Positions 54,694-63,636 of a stretch of 64,000 nucleotides of DNA are shown here, piece by piece; the first letter of the stretch is position 1, and the number at the start of each line of letters is the position of its first letter. The stretch is taken from the NCBI RefSeq assembly GCF_016862175.1, contig NZ_BOML01000019.1:409862-473861 (forward strand), given 5' to 3'. Source of the stretch: Paractinoplanes durhamensis. GTDB lineage: Bacteria; Actinomycetota; Actinomycetes; Mycobacteriales; Micromonosporaceae. The notes beneath the pieces were generated by a model. The model worked only from the letters and a program-made list of their open reading frames with translations, made no database searches and was not told where the DNA came from. The position numbers and the translations under genes were made by a program.

Positions 54694-56496
54694 TCAGCGC
54701 CAGGTGTCGCTCACTGACGTGGTGCAGGAGGAGCCGGTGGTCAGGGTTCGGTTGGCGCCGGATTCCCAGGTCACCGTGGAGCCGTTCTTCTTGACGTACT
54801 TGTACTCGACCGTCGTGTTCGGTGGCAGGTTCACCGTGCCGGTCCAGACCGGGTACGAAGCCGACGACAGCGCCACCCCGCCGGCCGTGTTCCAGCTGCC
54901 CAGCGCGGCGACGCTGCCCAGCACGTAGACGTTCTCGCCCCAGACCGTGGTCGCGTTGACGCCGAAGGCCGTCGCGACCGTCGTGCACGCCCCGGGGGAG
55001 GTGGTCGCGCCGGACGTGGGGACGGAGCCGGATCCGCGGGCGTTGACGTGCAGCGCCAGCATGCTGTTCGCCGCCACGGTGGCGGTGAAGGTGCCCGACG
55101 AACTGACCGTGTAGGACGTACCGGAGCAGGTGCCGTTGTTGTAGTCGCCGTTGGCGACGTCGCAGTAGGTGCCGGCCGGCAGCGACGTCTGGAAGGTCCG
55201 GTTGAGCGACGACCCGTCCCGGTTGAAGACCGCATAGGCCGCCGAGCCGCGCCCGAAGGCCGCCTGCGCCCCGCCGTTCGACCACCAGTTGGTCACCGAG
55301 GTGCCGGTGGCGGCGTTGTGGAAGGCGACCATGTTGGCCGTGGTGCGCCACCGGTGCTCGCATGCCCAGCCGGACGAGCAGTTCACCGCGCTGGTGGTGC
55401 CGTTGGCGGCGGCAGGCGGCCCGGCGTCCGCGTTGGAGAACGTGAACGACGACATCACCGACGGCGTCCCGTACGGGTAGGCCAGCATGAACGCCTCGGA
55501 CAGGGCGTAAGTCGTCCCGTCCTTGTAGGTCAGTTTTGCCCGCCCGTTGCGCTGGGTGTCGTGGTTGTCGATGAACGCGACCGCATCCCCACTGGCCAGC
55601 AGCATCTGGTTCGGCAGCGACGACAGCCCGGAGAGATTGCCGTCCTTGAACGCGTTGCCGACCACGTCGCCGTAGCGGAACTCGGTGACGTCACCGATGC
55701 CGGTGTACTCGGTCGGGCTGATCTCCCCGCTACCACCTTCGATGGTCTCCTGGAAGATGTACGGCGTACCGCTCAACGCGCCGTAAATGGCCTGCAGATC
55801 GGCGACCGGCATGTGCTTGGCCGCGTCCACCCGGAACCCGTCGACGCCCAGCGAGATCAGGTCGTTGAGGTAGCCGGCGATCTTGCCGCGGACGTAGGAC
55901 GACTCGGTGGCCAGGTCGGACAGGTCGACGAGCTCGCAGTTCTGGACCTCCCACCGGTCGGTCCAGCTGACGATGTCGTCGTTGCCGTTCTTCCCGCAGT
56001 GATGGAAGTCGTTGTTGCCGTACGCGACCGCCGGGTACGAGTAGTGACTGTAGGTGGAGCCGGCGCTGCCGTTGCCGGTGGACCCGCCGCCGGCCATGTG
56101 GTTGATGACGGCGTCGACGTAGATCTTGACCCCGGCGGCGTGACAGGCGGAAACCATCGACGCGAACGCCGCCCGGTCACCGCGCCGCGTGGTCAGCTGG
56201 TAACTGACCGGCTGGTAGTCCTGCCACCACGGGTAACCGGAGGACGGCAACACCACGTGTTCCTGCGGCGGCGATACCTGCACCCCGCCGAACCCCTTCG
56301 GCCCGAGCACGTTGGTGCACTCGGACGCGATCGACGCCCACGGCCATTCGAAGAGATGCACGATGACGTCCCGCGCACCCGGATTGGCGTCGGCCTTGGC
56401 GTCGGCGTTATGCGGCCGCCCGATCGCTACCAAAGCCGCCGCGAACATCAGCAGCATCACACCAGGTATCGCCCAGCGCCTGGTCGAACGAGTCAT
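54694..56496 (-). CDS. secreted alpha-amylase (GH13) with CBM20
   Basis: A 600-residue exported enzyme. Signal peptide (about 1-35), GH13 barrel with VDAVINHMAG (region I), DGFRVDAAKHM (nucleophile Asp), FQETIEG (acid Glu) and FIDNHDTQR (region IV), then an all-beta domain C and a C-terminal starch-binding CBM20 (about 505-600, VYVLGSVAALGSWNTAGGVA, PNTTVEYKYVKK). It cleaves alpha-1,4 bonds of starch outside the cell. GGAGG is six bases before ATG 56496. It lies downstream of a second GH13 gene on the same strand. Confidence 0.93.
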   Translation of the reverse strand: MTRSTRRWAIPGVMLLMFAAALVAIGRPHNADAKADANPGARDVIVHLFEWPWASIASECTNVLGPKGFGGVQVSPPQEHVVLPSSGYPWWQDYQPVSYQLTTRRGDRAAFASMVSACHAAGVKIYVDAVINHMAGGGSTGNGSAGSTYSHYSYPAVAYGNNDFHHCGKNGNDDIVSWTDRWEVQNCELVDLSDLATESSYVRGKIAGYLNDLISLGVDGFRVDAAKHMPVADLQAIYGALSGTPYIFQETIEGGSGEISPTEYTGIGDVTEFRYGDVVGNAFKDGNLSGLSSLPNQMLLASGDAVAFIDNHDTQRNGRAKLTYKDGTTYALSEAFMLAYPYGTPSVMSSFTFSNADAGPPAAANGTTSAVNCSSGWACEHRWRTTANMVAFHNAATGTSVTNWWSNGGAQAAFGRGSAAYAVFNRDGSSLNRTFQTSLPAGTYCDVANGDYNNGTCSGTSYTVSSSGTFTATVAANSMLALHVNARGSGSVPTSGATTSPGACTTVATAFGVNATTVWGENVYVLGSVAALGSWNTAGGVALSSASYPVWTGTVNLPPNTTVEYKYVKKNGSTVTWESGANRTLTTGSSCTTSVSDTWR

Positions 56497-56657
56497 CGGG
56501 CACCTCCGGAAGGGGGAACAAGAGGGGGACGGGGTTGGCGAAGGGCCGCGGCTGGGGAACAGCCGCCGAACAGGCCGGCAACGAACGGGCCGGGGCGAAG
56601 GGACGGAACCCGGCGGACGCCGGAAGAGCAAAGGTCAAGGACGAAGGACGAGGAGCC

Positions 56658-56692
56658 GGCCGTACGGATGGGAGTTCAGCGAAGGTACGGCC
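56658..56692. terminator. GGCCGTAC/GTACGGCC hairpin over the GH13 stop codon
   Basis: GGCCGTAC (56658-56665) is perfectly inverted as GTACGGCC (56685-56692) with a 19-base loop that includes the stop (56676-56678). It may pause or attenuate transcription between the two GH13 genes. Confidence 0.35.
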
Positions 56693-59672
56693 CATCGGTC
56701 CCCACCTTTCCAGGAGCCGGGTTGCCCGCAAGCGCCAGCACGTACACCGCCATGTCGCCCTTGCTGCTGACCGACGCGGTCAGCGAACCATTGGTAACAG
56801 TCTTTACGTCACCGGATACGGCGTCGGTGTACGTACCGTTCGGAATCCCGGTGAAGGTGGCACTGCTGGACACCGCGACCAGGGCGAAACTGTCCACCGA
56901 CCCGGACGTGTAGCGGCGCTTGTAGGCGATGTTCCCGCTGACACCCTCGGTGGAGTACTGCCCCATCTGCAGCGCGGGGATGGCCCGGCGGATCTGGTTG
57001 AGCCGCTGCAGATGCTTGACCAGTGGTTGAGCCAGGGTCGTCGCGACCGCCCCGCTGGAGCTGGAAACCACCCCGTAGCCGGACGCGGTCACCGTCCCGG
57101 CCACCTTGTCGCCGTAGTAGGCGCGCCCGGTGGTGGCCAGCGGGCAGGTCGGCCCGCAGTCGATCTGCTTACCGGCCTGGAACTCGATCTCCGACCCGTA
57201 GTAGAGGGTGGGGATGCCGCGGAACGTCCACATCAGAGCCATGTTCTCGGCCCAGGCGTCGGTGCCGCCGGTGTAGCGGAACTGCGACTTGTTCGGCCCG
57301 TAGTCGTGCGAATCCACGTACACGACGTTGTAGGTCGCGTCGTTGACCGAGTCGTCCGAGTCCTTGCCGTTGTAGAAGGCGTTGGACGCGTCCGAGAAGT
57401 TCATGTGCATCCGCATGTCGATGATGTTCATGCCGGAGAACTGACTGTGGTCGGGCGCGTGATAGACGTTGCCGTTGAGGAACGCGTTGGTGCTGGTCGG
57501 CTGCCCACCCGTACCCACATTGTTTTCGTAGTTGAACTGGTCGAGCGCCGCCTGCACGTCGTCGTCGGTGTACGTCTTGCGTTCTTTCCAGGTGAAGAAC
57601 TGGGCCGAGTGGTTGACCGAGCCGCGGTTCCACTTGTCGTTGACGAACGCGGCCACCTCACCGAAGACGTAGAAGTCCTGGGCCTTGGTCGCGCCGTACT
57701 TCTGCACCAGATGCTGCTGCATGGCCGGCAGGAAACGCCGGTTCCAGGTGACGCGGGGGATGTGCACGGCGGTGTCGATCCGGAACCCGTCGACGCCCAT
57801 GTCGATGTATTTGTTGTACGCGTCGATCAGGTATTTCTGGACGACCGGGTTCTCGGTGTTGAAGTCGGCGAGGTCGTCGGCGAGCCAGCAGGACCGCGCG
57901 TCCTCACCTTCCCAGTTGCCGATCCAGCACTGGTGGTAGAGCGAGGCCGGGAACATCCCGGAGGTCGGCGACGGCCACTGGCAGTTGTGATTGGCGTACC
58001 CCTGCGGGCTGTAGGTGCCGTTTGTCGTACCCCAATTCCGGCAGGTGTTCCCGGCCGGCTCGGCCGTGGTCCAGAGGTCGCCGTTGTAGGGCCGGCCCTG
58101 GGCGAGCTGATTCTGCGCGGCGGTAAGCGTCGGGTCGGTGCCGGAGAATTCCACCATCGGGTCGTAGGTCTGCCCGTCGACCTTGGTGGAATACATCCAG
58201 TCCCACGAGCCGTCCTTGGCGCCCCACACCTTCGGCACGTAAAGCCCGTTGGCACCCCAGCGGGAACTGTGGTTGTAGACCACATCCTGGTAGATCTTGA
58301 GGCCCTTGGCGTGCGCCTTGTCGATCAGATCCTGGTAGGTCGCGCCCGGCGATTCGAGCCGGGTGTCGACGCGATAGAAGTCCCAGCCGTGGTAACCGTG
58401 GAAGTCGTAGTCGGAGCGATTCAGCACGACCGGCGTGATCCAGACGGCGGAGAAACCGACGCCCTTGATGTAGTCGAGCTTGTCGATGAGCCCCTTGAAG
58501 TCACCGCGGAACATCGGGTCCTGATTGGCCGCGTTCCCGGAGGAGATGTTCTGGCTGCCACCGCGGTCATTCGAGGTGTCCCCGTCGTAGAACCGGGCGG
58601 TCATCACGAAGTAGATGCTCTCCTTGCGCGGGTCCCCGCCGAGCATTTCACCGCCCGCGGCGGCCGGCGGCGCTGAACCGGTGGTGACGGACACGGTCGC
58701 GCTGGGCGCGGAAATGTTGCCGGCCGCATCAACAGCACGAACGACATAGGTGTACGCCGTGGTAGCGGCCAGCGAGCCGTCGATGTAGGTGGCATAGCCA
58801 CTGGTCAACACCACGGTCCCGGCAGTCCCGCCGGTGCGGGTCAACTGGTAGCCGGTGACCCCACGGTCGTCGGTCGAGGCCGTCCACCCGAGCGTCACGG
58901 TGACGTGGTCGACGCTGGCGGTCAGCGCACCGGGCGCGGTCGGCGCGGTGGTGTCGGCCGGCACCGCGGTGCACGGATCGGTCGCGTCGGCGGTGATGAC
59001 CCCGCCGCTGACCTTCGAGGTGCCCGCGGTGAGGGCGTAGTTGCGCCCCGAGTTGTTGTCCCAGGTGCCGTTGCCGTTGTTGAACGTGGCGGCGAGCGTG
59101 GTCGCCGCGCCGAGCTCGACGGTCTTCTTCACCCAGCCGGTGCAGGCGGTCTCGTTCATGGCCACACCCGGCACGGTCGTCCAGGCTTCCCCGGTCGGCG
59201 CGTAGTGCAGGTAGGTGGTGGCCCACGTGGACGCCGGCTGATAGAAGATCGTGGCCGTGTTGTCCCCGGCCGGCGGGTCGACGACGGTGCCGGAGCACGG
59301 ATCGGCCGCGGTGACCACGCCACCGGTGATGGTGACGATCCCGGTGCCGACGGTGTAGTTACGTCCCGAGTTGTTGTCCCAGGTGCCGGACCCGTTGTTG
59401 AACGTGGCCTGCATGCCGGTGGCGGTGCCCAGGTCGATCGCCTTGGTGTACCAGCCGCTGCAGGATGCAGCGCTCATGGCCACGCCGGGCACGGTCGTCC
59501 ACGATCCACCGGTCGGTGCGTAGTGGATGTTGACGGTGCTCCAGGCCGACGACGGCTTGAAGAAGACGGTCACGGTGTTGGTCGCGGCCGCGAAGGCCGG
59601 GGCGACCAGCAGCGGAACGGCGGTGACGACCGCCATGACCGCGGCGATCCACCAGGGGCGTTTTTTGGACAC
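56676..59672 (-). CDS. large secreted GH13 amylase with two CBM25 and an FnIII domain
   Basis: A 998-residue exported enzyme. Signal peptide (about 1-32); two CBM25-like starch-binding modules (about 33-125 and 137-232, each with W-x-T/V-x-x-HYAPTG and WDNNSGRNY); fibronectin III (about 250-335, DRGVTGYQLTRTGGTAGTVV); GH13 barrel (about 350-880) with QDVVYNHSS, DGFRIDTAVHI (nucleophile), YVFGEVAAF (acid) and VVYVDSHDYG; then a beta domain. It degrades raw starch or related glucans. GTG 59672 has GGAGGAG five bases upstream. It is first in the GH13 pair, and LacI-type motifs lie upstream. Confidence 0.92.
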   Translation of the reverse strand: MSKKRPWWIAAVMAVVTAVPLLVAPAFAAATNTVTVFFKPSSAWSTVNIHYAPTGGSWTTVPGVAMSAASCSGWYTKAIDLGTATGMQATFNNGSGTWDNNSGRNYTVGTGIVTITGGVVTAADPCSGTVVDPPAGDNTATIFYQPASTWATTYLHYAPTGEAWTTVPGVAMNETACTGWVKKTVELGAATTLAATFNNGNGTWDNNSGRNYALTAGTSKVSGGVITADATDPCTAVPADTTAPTAPGALTASVDHVTVTLGWTASTDDRGVTGYQLTRTGGTAGTVVLTSGYATYIDGSLAATTAYTYVVRAVDAAGNISAPSATVSVTTGSAPPAAAGGEMLGGDPRKESIYFVMTARFYDGDTSNDRGGSQNISSGNAANQDPMFRGDFKGLIDKLDYIKGVGFSAVWITPVVLNRSDYDFHGYHGWDFYRVDTRLESPGATYQDLIDKAHAKGLKIYQDVVYNHSSRWGANGLYVPKVWGAKDGSWDWMYSTKVDGQTYDPMVEFSGTDPTLTAAQNQLAQGRPYNGDLWTTAEPAGNTCRNWGTTNGTYSPQGYANHNCQWPSPTSGMFPASLYHQCWIGNWEGEDARSCWLADDLADFNTENPVVQKYLIDAYNKYIDMGVDGFRIDTAVHIPRVTWNRRFLPAMQQHLVQKYGATKAQDFYVFGEVAAFVNDKWNRGSVNHSAQFFTWKERKTYTDDDVQAALDQFNYENNVGTGGQPTSTNAFLNGNVYHAPDHSQFSGMNIIDMRMHMNFSDASNAFYNGKDSDDSVNDATYNVVYVDSHDYGPNKSQFRYTGGTDAWAENMALMWTFRGIPTLYYGSEIEFQAGKQIDCGPTCPLATTGRAYYGDKVAGTVTASGYGVVSSSSGAVATTLAQPLVKHLQRLNQIRRAIPALQMGQYSTEGVSGNIAYKRRYTSGSVDSFALVAVSSSATFTGIPNGTYTDAVSGDVKTVTNGSLTASVSSKGDMAVYVLALAGNPAPGKVGTDGPYLR

Positions 59673-59847
59673 GGGTTCTCCTCCAACGACCTCAGGGGGC
59701 GTTTCTCGATCGAAGGATGACGTTGGCCGAAGAGCGCGAGGCCCGTGCCACCACACGTCGGAGCCGGTGACACGGGCGTAATCCCGCGTTCATATTGGAT
59801 GGCACGCTAGCAATCACTTGCATCGATTGGAAGAGTTTTCGTCAATG

Positions 59848-59865
59848 TTGCAAGCGCATGCTTAG
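59848..59865. promoter_or_regulatory. LacI-type (MalR-like) operator motif
   Basis: TTGCAAGCGCATGCTTAG carries AAGC/GCTT inverted half-sites around GCAT, of the kind bound by LacI/MalR regulators in front of amylase genes. An 8-bp inverted repeat, GCATCGAT (59820-59827) and ATCGATGC (59872-59879), brackets it. It is about 180 bp upstream of the GH13 pair and close to the end of the sugar-kinase remnant. No promoter hexamers could be assigned with confidence. Confidence 0.5.
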
Positions 59866-59898
59866 AAAGATATCGATGCGGTAACGCGGCAGCTCAGG

Positions 59899-60773
59899 TC
59901 AGCCCAGGAGGGCGGCGTGCAGCGCCGGCCCGCCGAGCGCACTCAGCGGCCGGGCCGCCGGCCAGGCCGCCGCCGCAGCCGGATCACGGCTGGTCCCGAC
60001 CGTCGCGCCGCGCGCCTGCAGAGCCGACAGCACGCGAAGACGCACGGGAGTATCCGCAGCCAGGAGCCCACCGGCGAGGACGACCGGCCCGTCCGCGGCA
60101 ACCTGGTCGAGAGTGGCGAGCAACCGCCGGGAGGCGTCGGCCGCGATGAACAAAGCCGCCGCATCACCGTCGCGGGCGGCGGCACACACCACCGGTGCGA
60201 GGGCGTCGATCGCGGCGAGCGGAAGCCCTTGCGCCCACCGGATGAGCGCGTCAACCGACGCGGCTCCGGCATGCGCGGCAACCCGAGAGGCCAATGTGGA
60301 TGGCCAATCCCGGACAGCAAACCGCAAGGCTTGCAAGCCCATCCAGCGCCCCGACCCTTCGTCGCCGAGAAGCCAGCCGAACCCGTCCGCGACGGCGACG
60401 ACCTCATGAGCGACGATTCGGGCCGCGACCGCGCCGGTGCCCGCAATGAGTGCGCTCCCTGCCAACATAAATGTTCCGGCCGCGAACGCGGTGACCACGT
60501 CGCCGACCACGCGCACCGGGCAGCAAAGGCGGCGGCGATAACCGGATCCGCCGCGACGCTGGTGCCGGCCAGCCCGGCCACCCCGCCGGCCACCCGCGAT
60601 GGATCACATCCGGACAGCGCTTGCAGGACCGCATCCCCGATGGACGCGGCCGCGGCCACCCCACCGGACAGCGGATTCCCCGGCCCGCCGAGCCCGCGGC
60701 CGATCACGGATCCATCGCCAACGGCAATCGATGAAAAGGACGATCGACGTGACGGGTGAGAGCGGCTCACCAT
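59899..60773 (-). pseudogene. BadF/BadG-type sugar kinase (GlcNAc kinase-like), decayed
   Basis: Two frames together encode a BadF/BadG/BcrA-type kinase. The 5' frame (60773 to about 60525) reads VGDGSVIGRGLGGPGNPLSG and GVAGLAGTSVAADPVIAAAF; then a frame change near 60522-60526 leads to VRVVGDVVTAFAAGTFMLAG, AGTGAVAARIV, DGFGWLLGDEGSGRWMG. About ten residues expected at the junction are missing, so a short out-of-frame deletion is likely. The usual N-terminal GVDGGGT phosphate loop is also absent. Such kinases phosphorylate N-acetylglucosamine or similar sugars. It is head-to-head with a truncated permease, so this segment seems to have lost DNA. Confidence 0.75.
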
Positions 60774-61353
60774 GCTCCTGGGTGCGCTCGTCGCGTACGC
60801 GCTGGCTCGGTATGAATTTCGCGGGAACCGGCTGCTCTACTACGTCTTCGTCGCGGCCATGTTCTTCCCGGTGTTCCTCGCGCTGGTCCCGCTGTTCTTC
60901 GTCGTCCAGCAGCTCGGACTCCTCGGCACCTATCCCGGCCTGATCCTCGTCTACGCCGCTTACGCCGTACCCTTCACGGTCTTCTTCCTGCATTCGTTCT
61001 TCCGCACCCTGCCCGGCGAGATCGCCGAGGCCGCCTTTCTCGACGGCTGCTCGCATGCCGCGGTGTTCTTCCGCGTCATGCTGCCGCTCGCCCGCCCCGG
61101 ACTGGTCGCGGTGGGCATCTTCAATTTCCTCGGGCTCTGGAACCAGTATTTGCTTCCGCTGGTTCTCAATCCCGACCCGGACCGGTACGTCCTGGCGCAG
61201 GGTCTGGCCGCCCTGTCGGTCAGCCAGGGGTATCGCAGCGACTGGGGCGGACTGTTCGCCGGCCTGACCATCGCCATGCTGCCGGTGCTCGTCGCCTACG
61301 TCGCGTTCCAGCGCCACATCCGCGCCGGAATGACCGCCGGCGCGGTCAAGTAA
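60772..61353 (+). pseudogene. truncated carbohydrate ABC transporter permease (MalG/NgcG type)
   Basis: A 193-residue fragment of a sugar ABC permease. It starts inside the normal sequence (MLLGALVAYALARYEFRGNR), keeps four or five helices and the EAA loop (EIAEAAFLDGCSHAAVFFRV, MLPLARPG), and ends normally (RHIRAGMTAGAVK). About 90 N-terminal residues with two helices are missing. A separate ATG at 60731 (MKRTIDVTGESG) in another frame may be the remnant of the true start, implying an internal out-of-frame deletion. The binding-protein and first permease genes are absent. It may still be translated but should not form a working transporter. Confidence 0.75.
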
Positions 61354-61393
61354 CCCCCCCCCATTTCCCACATCCCCTGGGAGGACCGTGCCC

Positions 61394-62554
61394 ATGAAAC
61401 GCCGATTGGCTCTTTGGGCGATTCCCGTTCTGGTGGCCTCGGGCGCTGTTGCCCTGTCCGCCGGACCTGCCTCGGCCGCCGACTGCGGCTATCTTTTCGA
61501 CGACTTCCACTACACGTCGTCGGCCGATTCATCGCTGACCGGGCACGGCTGGACGCCGCGCACCTACTCCGGCGGGCCGGGCGTGCCCGGCGCGACCTGG
61601 TCGGCCAACAGCATCACGTTCCCGACCTCGGCCGGCGACCAGGTCATGCAGCTCACCGCCGCCACGGACGGCACCGGCGCCGGCACCAACCAGGCCGAGC
61701 CCTACTCCACCCAGAAGCGGTTCCTGGACGGCACCTACGCCAGCCGCATCCGGTTCACCGACGCGCCGGTCAGCGGCGCCGACGGCGACCACATCAACGA
61801 AACCTTCTTCACCATCAGCCCGCTCAACGGCGACCTCGACCCGACCTACTCGGAGCTGGACATTTCCGAGTACCTGCCGAACGGCGGGTGGGGCGAGACC
61901 GGGCCGATCAACTACCAGACCAGCTGGTACACCTACCGCGCCGACCCCTGGTACGCCGACAACGTGCACTCCGAGGAGCGGCAGGGCTTCGACGGCTGGC
62001 ACGACCTGGTGGTCCAGGTGGCGAACGGGCACATGATCTACTTCATCGACGGGGTGCAGGTCGGCGACCACTCCGGCAAGTTCTACCCCCGCCAGACGAT
62101 GACGATCAACTGGAACCTGTGGTTCATCGACACGGCGGCGCACACCGGCGGCCTCTCGACGTACATCCAGCAGGTTGATTGGGTGTTGTTCGCGAAGAAC
62201 CAGGTGCTCGCGCCATCGGCGGCGACCGCCGCAGCCGCTTCCTACCGGTCCTCTCGCGTGGCCTTCACCGACACGGTCTCCTCGGCCGGGGGCTGCACGA
62301 CGACGCCTCCTACCACTACGCCTCCCTCGACAAATCCGACAACTCCTCCCGCTACGGACTGCTCGAACGCGCCCGAGTGGCAGTTCGCGTCGGTCTACAC
62401 CGGCGGCAACCTCGTGAAGCACGAGAAGAGCCGCTACGGCGACCCGAGCGGCCCGCCGTCCGGCCAGGGAAAGCACCTCTGGAAGGCCCGATACTGGACA
62501 CAGGGATCCGAGCCCGGCTGGACCGAACAGTGGCAGGATCTGGGTCGCTGTTAA
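61394..62554 (+). CDS. secreted GH16-like glycoside hydrolase with chitin-binding module
   Basis: A 386-residue exported protein. Signal peptide (about 1-30), a jelly-roll domain (about 32-270) with SELDISEYLP, the GH16 ExDxxE catalytic motif, followed by HDLVVQVANGHMIYFIDGVQ; then a Thr/Pro linker (about 300-320) and a C-terminal CBM5/12 (about 325-386, PEWQFASVYTGG, KARYWTQGSEPGW). GH16 enzymes cleave beta-glucans or galactans. GGGAGGA is eight bases before ATG 61394; the upstream GTG 61388 is too close to that site. A strong terminator follows. Confidence 0.85.
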   Translation: MKRRLALWAIPVLVASGAVALSAGPASAADCGYLFDDFHYTSSADSSLTGHGWTPRTYSGGPGVPGATWSANSITFPTSAGDQVMQLTAATDGTGAGTNQAEPYSTQKRFLDGTYASRIRFTDAPVSGADGDHINETFFTISPLNGDLDPTYSELDISEYLPNGGWGETGPINYQTSWYTYRADPWYADNVHSEERQGFDGWHDLVVQVANGHMIYFIDGVQVGDHSGKFYPRQTMTINWNLWFIDTAAHTGGLSTYIQQVDWVLFAKNQVLAPSAATAAAASYRSSRVAFTDTVSSAGGCTTTPPTTTPPSTNPTTPPATDCSNAPEWQFASVYTGGNLVKHEKSRYGDPSGPPSGQGKHLWKARYWTQGSEPGWTEQWQDLGRC

Positions 62555-62565
62555 AAATCGGATAA

Positions 62566-62637
62566 CTGTGCCGGGGGAGTGGGATCAAGGTGTCCCACCC
62601 TCCCGGTACAGTGCCGCAGGCAAAGTGATCGCCTGCG
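62566..62637 (+). terminator. strong terminator hairpins after the GH16-like gene
   Basis: A 19-bp stem (62566-62584 with 62593-62611) with one mismatch and two G-U pairs, 8-base loop, begins 11 bases after the stop. A second perfect 7-bp hairpin (CGCAGGC 62615-62621, GCCTGCG 62631-62637) follows directly. Confidence 0.75.
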
Positions 62638-62677
62638 TCCCGTTTTCGGGTGACGGGTGGCAACAGGGGAGGATTCG

Positions 62678-63199
62678 TTGGGCGCTTCCGGGTGGGACTA
62701 TTACGTTCCCTACCAGCCCGACCGGTATGCCGCCTTCGTCGGCCTGCGGCAGCGGGTCTTCGAGAGCGGCGAGTTCTGGTGGGCCGTGCCCGGCGAGCCC
62801 GGCAAAATGGCTCGCGACTACCCGAACCGCCCGCAGACCGAGGACGAGCTGTGGTCCGAGGAATCGGTGCGCCTGGCCGGCACCCACTCGATCCTGGACA
62901 TGTACCGAGTGCTCAACGACGACGAGAAGCCCAACTACGGCTGGCTGCCTTTCGCGTACGAGACGTTCGAGGAGTACATGGCCCTGGTGAACGAGCACGG
63001 CAACCCCGACTACGGCATCATCGCCCCGCTGACCGAGGCCGAGGCGATAGCCGTGACGGGTTCGGCAAAGCTGACCCACGACCACGTCGAGAAGATCACC
63101 GAGCTGGCGCAGTATCGGGGAATCGGCCGATGTGTGGTGCTGCACGACCCCGACGGCACCCCCGCCGAGCTGTACTTCTGGGGATACTCCGGCGACTGA
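62678..63199 (+). CDS. hypothetical protein (TTG start)
   Basis: A 173-residue soluble acidic protein rich in Tyr and Trp (GASGWDYYVPYQPDRYAAFV, LRQRVFESGEFWWAVPGEPG, DYPNRPQTEDELW). SILDMYRVLNDDEKPNYGWL and RCVVLHDPDGTPAELYFWGY are further blocks. It resembles a family of actinobacterial proteins of unknown function, possibly immunity-like, but I cannot name it. TTG 62678 is chosen because GGGGAGG lies exactly five bases upstream; the GTG at 62657 has none. Confidence 0.72.
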   Translation: MGASGWDYYVPYQPDRYAAFVGLRQRVFESGEFWWAVPGEPGKMARDYPNRPQTEDELWSEESVRLAGTHSILDMYRVLNDDEKPNYGWLPFAYETFEEYMALVNEHGNPDYGIIAPLTEAEAIAVTGSAKLTHDHVEKITELAQYRGIGRCVVLHDPDGTPAELYFWGYSGD

Positions 63200-63636
63200 C
63201 CAACGTAAGAGCCCGTTGTCAAGGCGGGTGATTGATGTTGGTTGATCAGGTTGTTTTCCCTGGTGATGTGGGTGGTGTCGTGGTGCTGGGCCGGTCGGTG
63301 ATCACCGGTCGGCTCGGTGGCATGGGTGGGGGCCGGGCCGGTTGTTTCAGCTTGTTTCAGTTGCCGGCCTGGCTGGTTGGTGATGTTCCCTGGTGCCGGT
63401 GTGGTGGGGGCTCCGCCGCGGGTTCCGCGTCTCTACGTAGATCATCAAACGGGCTGGTCCCACGGGTGGTGGCGGGGTCCCGACAGCGTGCAACCGAGCT
63501 TGTGCGGAGCGCGGCGGGTGGCCCTTGGTCAGTCACGAGCTTGGTGGCTCTACGAAAAGTCGGGCTCGCCCCGCCGGGTGGGGGAAGGTTTATGGAGTTG
63601 TCGGCGGTCGCATCGCTGCCGCCGCTGGTGAGGTCA
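63200..63636. other. non-coding, G/T-rich stretch next to the IS110 remnant
   Basis: A 437-bp stretch with strong strand bias (runs rich in G and T, for example around 63240-63420). No credible gene is seen on either strand. It holds a 10-bp palindrome GGTGATCACC (63297-63306). It is probably the 3' non-coding end of the IS110 element plus flank; the element boundary cannot be fixed because IS110 elements have no clear terminal inverted repeats. Confidence 0.4.
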
